This document shows positions 5,876 through 8,275 of a stretch of 8,275 nucleotides of DNA, in pieces. The notes beneath the pieces were generated by a model. That model worked only from the letters and a program-made list of their open reading frames with translations, did no database searches and was not told where the DNA came from. This DNA is from Pseudomonadota bacterium (GTDB lineage Bacteria > Pseudomonadota > Alphaproteobacteria > Micropepsales > Micropepsaceae), in NCBI GenBank assembly GCA_021808875.1, contig JAKBAU010000153.1, forward strand, positions 1 to 8,275. Direction: 5' to 3'. Position numbers and translations under genes: made by a program. The stretch's first letter is position 1. The number at the start of each line of letters is the position of its first letter.

Positions 5876-7290
5876 TGGAAGCTGATCGCAGCGTGGCGGG
5901 ACAGGCCGAGCGGTACGCGTGTGCGCGTACCGAGAGTCTGGCGCGCTACCTGCCATTTAAAATATGGCTTAATCCGACCTGGGCCGCTGTCGGCATCGTG
6001 CCGTTCATCGGACTGTTCCCGTATTTTGGCCAGGTTCCCCTCTGGCGCCTGGTGGTGGCGCTCGGTCTACATCTGGCCAACAGCGTGCTCGCGGCGCTCA
6101 CTTTGCAGCGATACCGCAGATCACCACATCGCGTGCGCCTCTGGGAAACAGTTTTCGCTTCTGAGCAATTTCTCATCGGACTGAGCTGGGGCGCCATGAC
6201 CTGGCTGCTCTGGGTTCCCGATAATGCCGTGAACCATGCCCTCATCCTGGTGCCGCTTGTTGCAGTGTTGATTTCCAACGCATCCTCAGCCAACAGCTGG
6301 AGCCTTTATGTGGCCGGGGTGATGCCGCTTATGGGGCTGTCGCTGCCGCGCATGATGAGCGGCGGTGTGCCGGCAAATGTGGGGCTAGCAGTCCTGCTCA
6401 CGACGGCCTTTATCTATAGCCTTGTGGTCGTCCTCAACGCCATGCATCAGAGCAAGATTTTGCTAGGCTCTCGCTTTGCCAATGAGGATCTGACGGATGA
6501 GTTGCGCCGGGCGCATGACGCCGCGCTGAAGAAGCAGGCGGAAGCAGAGGCTGCCAATGCCGCCAAGTCGTCGTTCCTGGCCAATATGAGCCACGAGCTA
6601 CGTACGCCGCTCAATGCCATCATTGGCTTCTCCGATCTCATCGAACAGGAGGCCTTCGGTCCGGTTGGACAGAGCCGCTATCGCGATTATGCCGGCGACA
6701 TCCAGTCGGCCGGACGGCATCTGCTGGGCATTATCGATGACATCCTTGATGTCGCCAAGATTGAAGCTGGGCAGATGAGCGTGACCCCCGAATTTCTTGA
6801 TGCCCGCCGGGTCATTGAACATGGTCTGCGCGTTCTGCGCCCCAAACTGCAGGCCAAACAGCAGCGTCTCACCATCAACTTCGAAGGCGAGGCGGATCAG
6901 CTCTATGCTGACGAGCGTGCCTTCAGGCAGATTGTCTACAATCTCATCAGCAACGCCACCAAATTCACCCAGATTGGTGGGGAGATCGCCGTAACCGGCC
7001 GCGTGCTGGAAGATGGTGGTTTTGAGCTTTGCGTTACCGACAACGGGCCCGGGTTCGACCCGGCCCTTCTGGAGAGGGTGTTTGAGGCCTTTAACCAGCT
7101 CGACAAGCGCTATTCGCGTCAGCAGGGAGGCACCGGACTTGGTCTTTCCCTCGTGCGCGGACTGAGCGCTTTGCATGGTGGCCGCGTGTGGATTGAGACT
7201 GCCCCCGGCAGCGGGTGCAAGGTCAGCGTGCGCTTTCCACCCTCCAGCGAAGCTGTGTTGCGCGCACAGCGCAGTCGCCGCATCGCCTAA
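5875..7290 (+). CDS. Membrane sensor histidine kinase, PleC/DivJ-like HisKA plus HATPase_c
   Basis: Sensor kinase of 471 residues. About six hydrophobic segments (36-51, 57-76, 98-114, 121-137, 142-158, 168-189) form an N-terminal membrane module with the motif WGAMTWLLW.PDN..NH (105-121). A helical linker rich in Ala/Glu (about 200-230) leads to HisKA with [15 protein letters not shown] (phospho-acceptor H240) and the FGPVG..RY..YAGDI signature of the PleC/DivJ/PdhS-like group. HATPase_c follows with the N box (N356, N360), DNGPGF (389-394), F box (VFEAFNQ) and G2 box GGTGLGLSL (418-426). There is no PAS, HAMP, periplasmic domain or receiver domain, so it should phosphorylate a separate response regulator that is not in the window. 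The start chosen is ATG 5875 (GAGGG 9 bases upstream) rather than the adjacent TTG 5872. Divergent from parE; a paralogue follows 82 bases downstream. Confidence 0.92.
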   Translation: MEADRSVAGQAERYACARTESLARYLPFKIWLNPTWAAVGIVPFIGLFPYFGQVPLWRLVVALGLHLANSVLAALTLQRYRRSPHRVRLWETVFASEQFLIGLSWGAMTWLLWVPDNAVNHALILVPLVAVLISNASSANSWSLYVAGVMPLMGLSLPRMMSGGVPANVGLAVLLTTAFIYSLVVVLNAMHQSKILLGSRFANEDLTDELRRAHDAALKKQAEAEAANAAKSSFLANMSHELRTPLNAIIGFSDLIEQEAFGPVGQSRYRDYAGDIQSAGRHLLGIIDDILDVAKIEAGQMSVTPEFLDARRVIEHGLRVLRPKLQAKQQRLTINFEGEADQLYADERAFRQIVYNLISNATKFTQIGGEIAVTGRVLEDGGFELCVTDNGPGFDPALLERVFEAFNQLDKRYSRQQGGTGLGLSLVRGLSALHGGRVWIETAPGSGCKVSVRFPPSSEAVLRAQRSRRIA

Positions 7291-7300
7291 ATTGCGCAAG

Positions 7301-7315
7301 CTAAGAATTTCTTAG
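7301..7315. promoter_or_regulatory. Perfect 15-bp dyad between the two kinase genes
   Basis: CTAAGAA and TTCTTAG flank a single central T, ten bases after the first kinase's stop codon. An eight-base palindrome TTGCGCAA (7292-7299) lies immediately before it. A one-base loop makes an RNA hairpin unlikely and no T run follows, so a protein-binding operator for the second kinase gene fits better than a terminator. No -35/-10 pair was recognised nearby. Confidence 0.35.
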
Positions 7316-7372
7316 AAGGGATAGGGTAGTCTCCGAAGCTCTGCGCCTGGCGGAGTAACGGGGGATAAGTCC

Positions 7373-8275
7373 TTGGGCTACGGTCAACGCTTGCGTATGC
7401 AACGCAACGCCGATGGGCGCGTGCTGAAGGCGCAGCTCAACCTCACCGCTGACATTTTGCACGCAGCGCGCTATACCGCCCCGATCTGGGCCGTGTGCGT
7501 GGCGTTATTCGCATCACGTGGTGGTTTCGGCAAGGTTCCGATCGTAACTGCCCTGGTCCTGCCGGCAGCGGTGATTCTGGCCACCGGGATCTGCGCGCGT
7601 CTTGTCAGCGCCTATCGCGCCGCCACGCGAACCGTCGTTAGCTATGAGCGGCTTCGACCCTGGTTCTCCCGCTTCATCGTGGCGCAGATTGCTGTCTCAT
7701 TCGCCTGGGGTCTGATGACCTGGATCCTGTGGCAACCCAACAATCCGATAAACCACGTCTTTCTTGCCTTCGCCTCTGTGGCCATTCTTTCTTGGCTGAT
7801 TGTCAGCCGGGTCGGGCACGTTGACATCTTCATGGCCGCAGTGGTGCCCATGGTGACCATGAGCGACGTGCGGTTCCTGACAGGTGACAGCCTGATTGAC
7901 ATGCTGATTGCGGTTGGCATCACCATCTACACCGCGCAGATGTTCTTCGATGGCCGACGTCTGACTTATCGCCTCGACGAAGACTCACGATTGCGCTTTG
8001 AGGTTGAAGATCTCGCGCGCGAACTCGAGGAAGCCCGTGACGAAGCCTTGCGCAAACGTTTTGAGGCGGAAACAGCCAACGCCTCAAAGACCGCGTTTCT
8101 TGCCAATATGAGCCATGAATTGCGGACACCGCTCAATGCGATTTTGGGCTTTTCCGAGATCATCGCCAAGGAGTGCTTCGGCTCGGCGGGTTCGCCGCGC
8201 TACGTCGAATATGCGGGTGACATCCACTCTTCGGGGGCGCATCTGCTCAGCCTGATCAACGATTTGCTCGATGTT
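7373..8275 (+). CDS. Second membrane sensor histidine kinase, truncated by the window end
   Basis: An uninterrupted frame runs to the window edge, giving 301 visible residues from TTG 7373. Hydrophobic segments lie at about 35-48, 57-76, 101-120, 128-145, 152-165 and 173-190. The motif [14 protein letters not shown] (112-128) matches the first kinase. An Ala/Glu/Arg-rich helical linker (about 200-238) precedes HisKA with [15 protein letters not shown] (H248). By hand count 42 of 63 residues across HisKA match the first kinase, so the two are paralogues in tandem. The ATPase domain lies beyond the window. The start is uncertain. TTG 7373 has GGGGG 8 bases upstream; ATG 7397 has no ribosome-binding site but places the phospho-acceptor at residue 240, exactly as in the first kinase. 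The partner regulator is unknown. Confidence 0.88.
   Translation, partial: MGYGQRLRMQRNADGRVLKAQLNLTADILHAARYTAPIWAVCVALFASRGGFGKVPIVTALVLPAAVILATGICARLVSAYRAATRTVVSYERLRPWFSRFIVAQIAVSFAWGLMTWILWQPNNPINHVFLAFASVAILSWLIVSRVGHVDIFMAAVVPMVTMSDVRFLTGDSLIDMLIAVGITIYTAQMFFDGRRLTYRLDEDSRLRFEVEDLARELEEARDEALRKRFEAETANASKTAFLANMSHELRTPLNAILGFSEIIAKECFGSAGSPRYVEYAGDIHSSGAHLLSLINDLLDV

Noticed and set aside
6598..7299. 233-residue minus-strand open frame opposite the first kinase
   Set aside because: It is antisense to the HisKA and HATPase motifs. A similar antisense frame occurs opposite the second kinase (7966-8169) only because the sense strands are homologous.

Overview
The window looks like a chromosomal segment of a GC-rich alphaproteobacterium. 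Three things point there: a ParE of alphaproteobacterial type, a two-gene bactofilin unit, and two sensor histidine kinases whose HisKA domains have the PleC/DivJ/PdhS-like signature ([14 protein letters not shown], then FG..G..RY..YA.DI..(S/A)G.HLL..I.D.LDV). Species or order cannot be fixed from the sequence alone. No rRNA, tRNA, CRISPR array, insertion sequence, integrase or attachment site was seen.

Layout from left to right. Positions 1-15 probably hold the first five codons of a leftward gene that leaves the window; a near-consensus sigma70-type promoter at 89-116 faces it. After a gene-free stretch comes a rightward gene (405-2672) for a large membrane-anchored M28 zinc aminopeptidase with a periplasmic-type catalytic domain, about eight further membrane segments and a C-terminal soluble domain. 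Its stop codon overlaps the stop codon of a convergent leftward gene. That leftward block, in transcription order, is parE (topoisomerase IV subunit B, 5730 to 3757), a short bactofilin-like gene (3561 to 3154) and a canonical bactofilin (3157 to 2669). The two bactofilin genes overlap by ATGA and are almost certainly translated together. Rightward from the parE start lies a divergent intergenic region with overlapping inverted repeats and a possible 12-codon leader ORF, then two paralogous sensor kinases in tandem (5875-7290, and 7373 to beyond the window end). The second kinase is cut off within its HisKA domain.

How the genes may work together: parE is housekeeping (decatenation of daughter chromosomes). 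Bactofilins form membrane-associated filaments that place cell-wall or morphogenesis enzymes. PleC/DivJ-type kinases in alphaproteobacteria commonly feed cell-cycle phosphorelays. A division and cell-cycle theme is therefore plausible, but co-location is the only evidence, and no response regulator lies in the window. The most notable items are the shared N-terminal membrane sensor module of the tandem kinases, the bactofilin pair without the M23 peptidase gene that often accompanies bactofilins, and the structured leader of the first kinase. No clear previously unknown system was found; most of the window is ordinary core genome.
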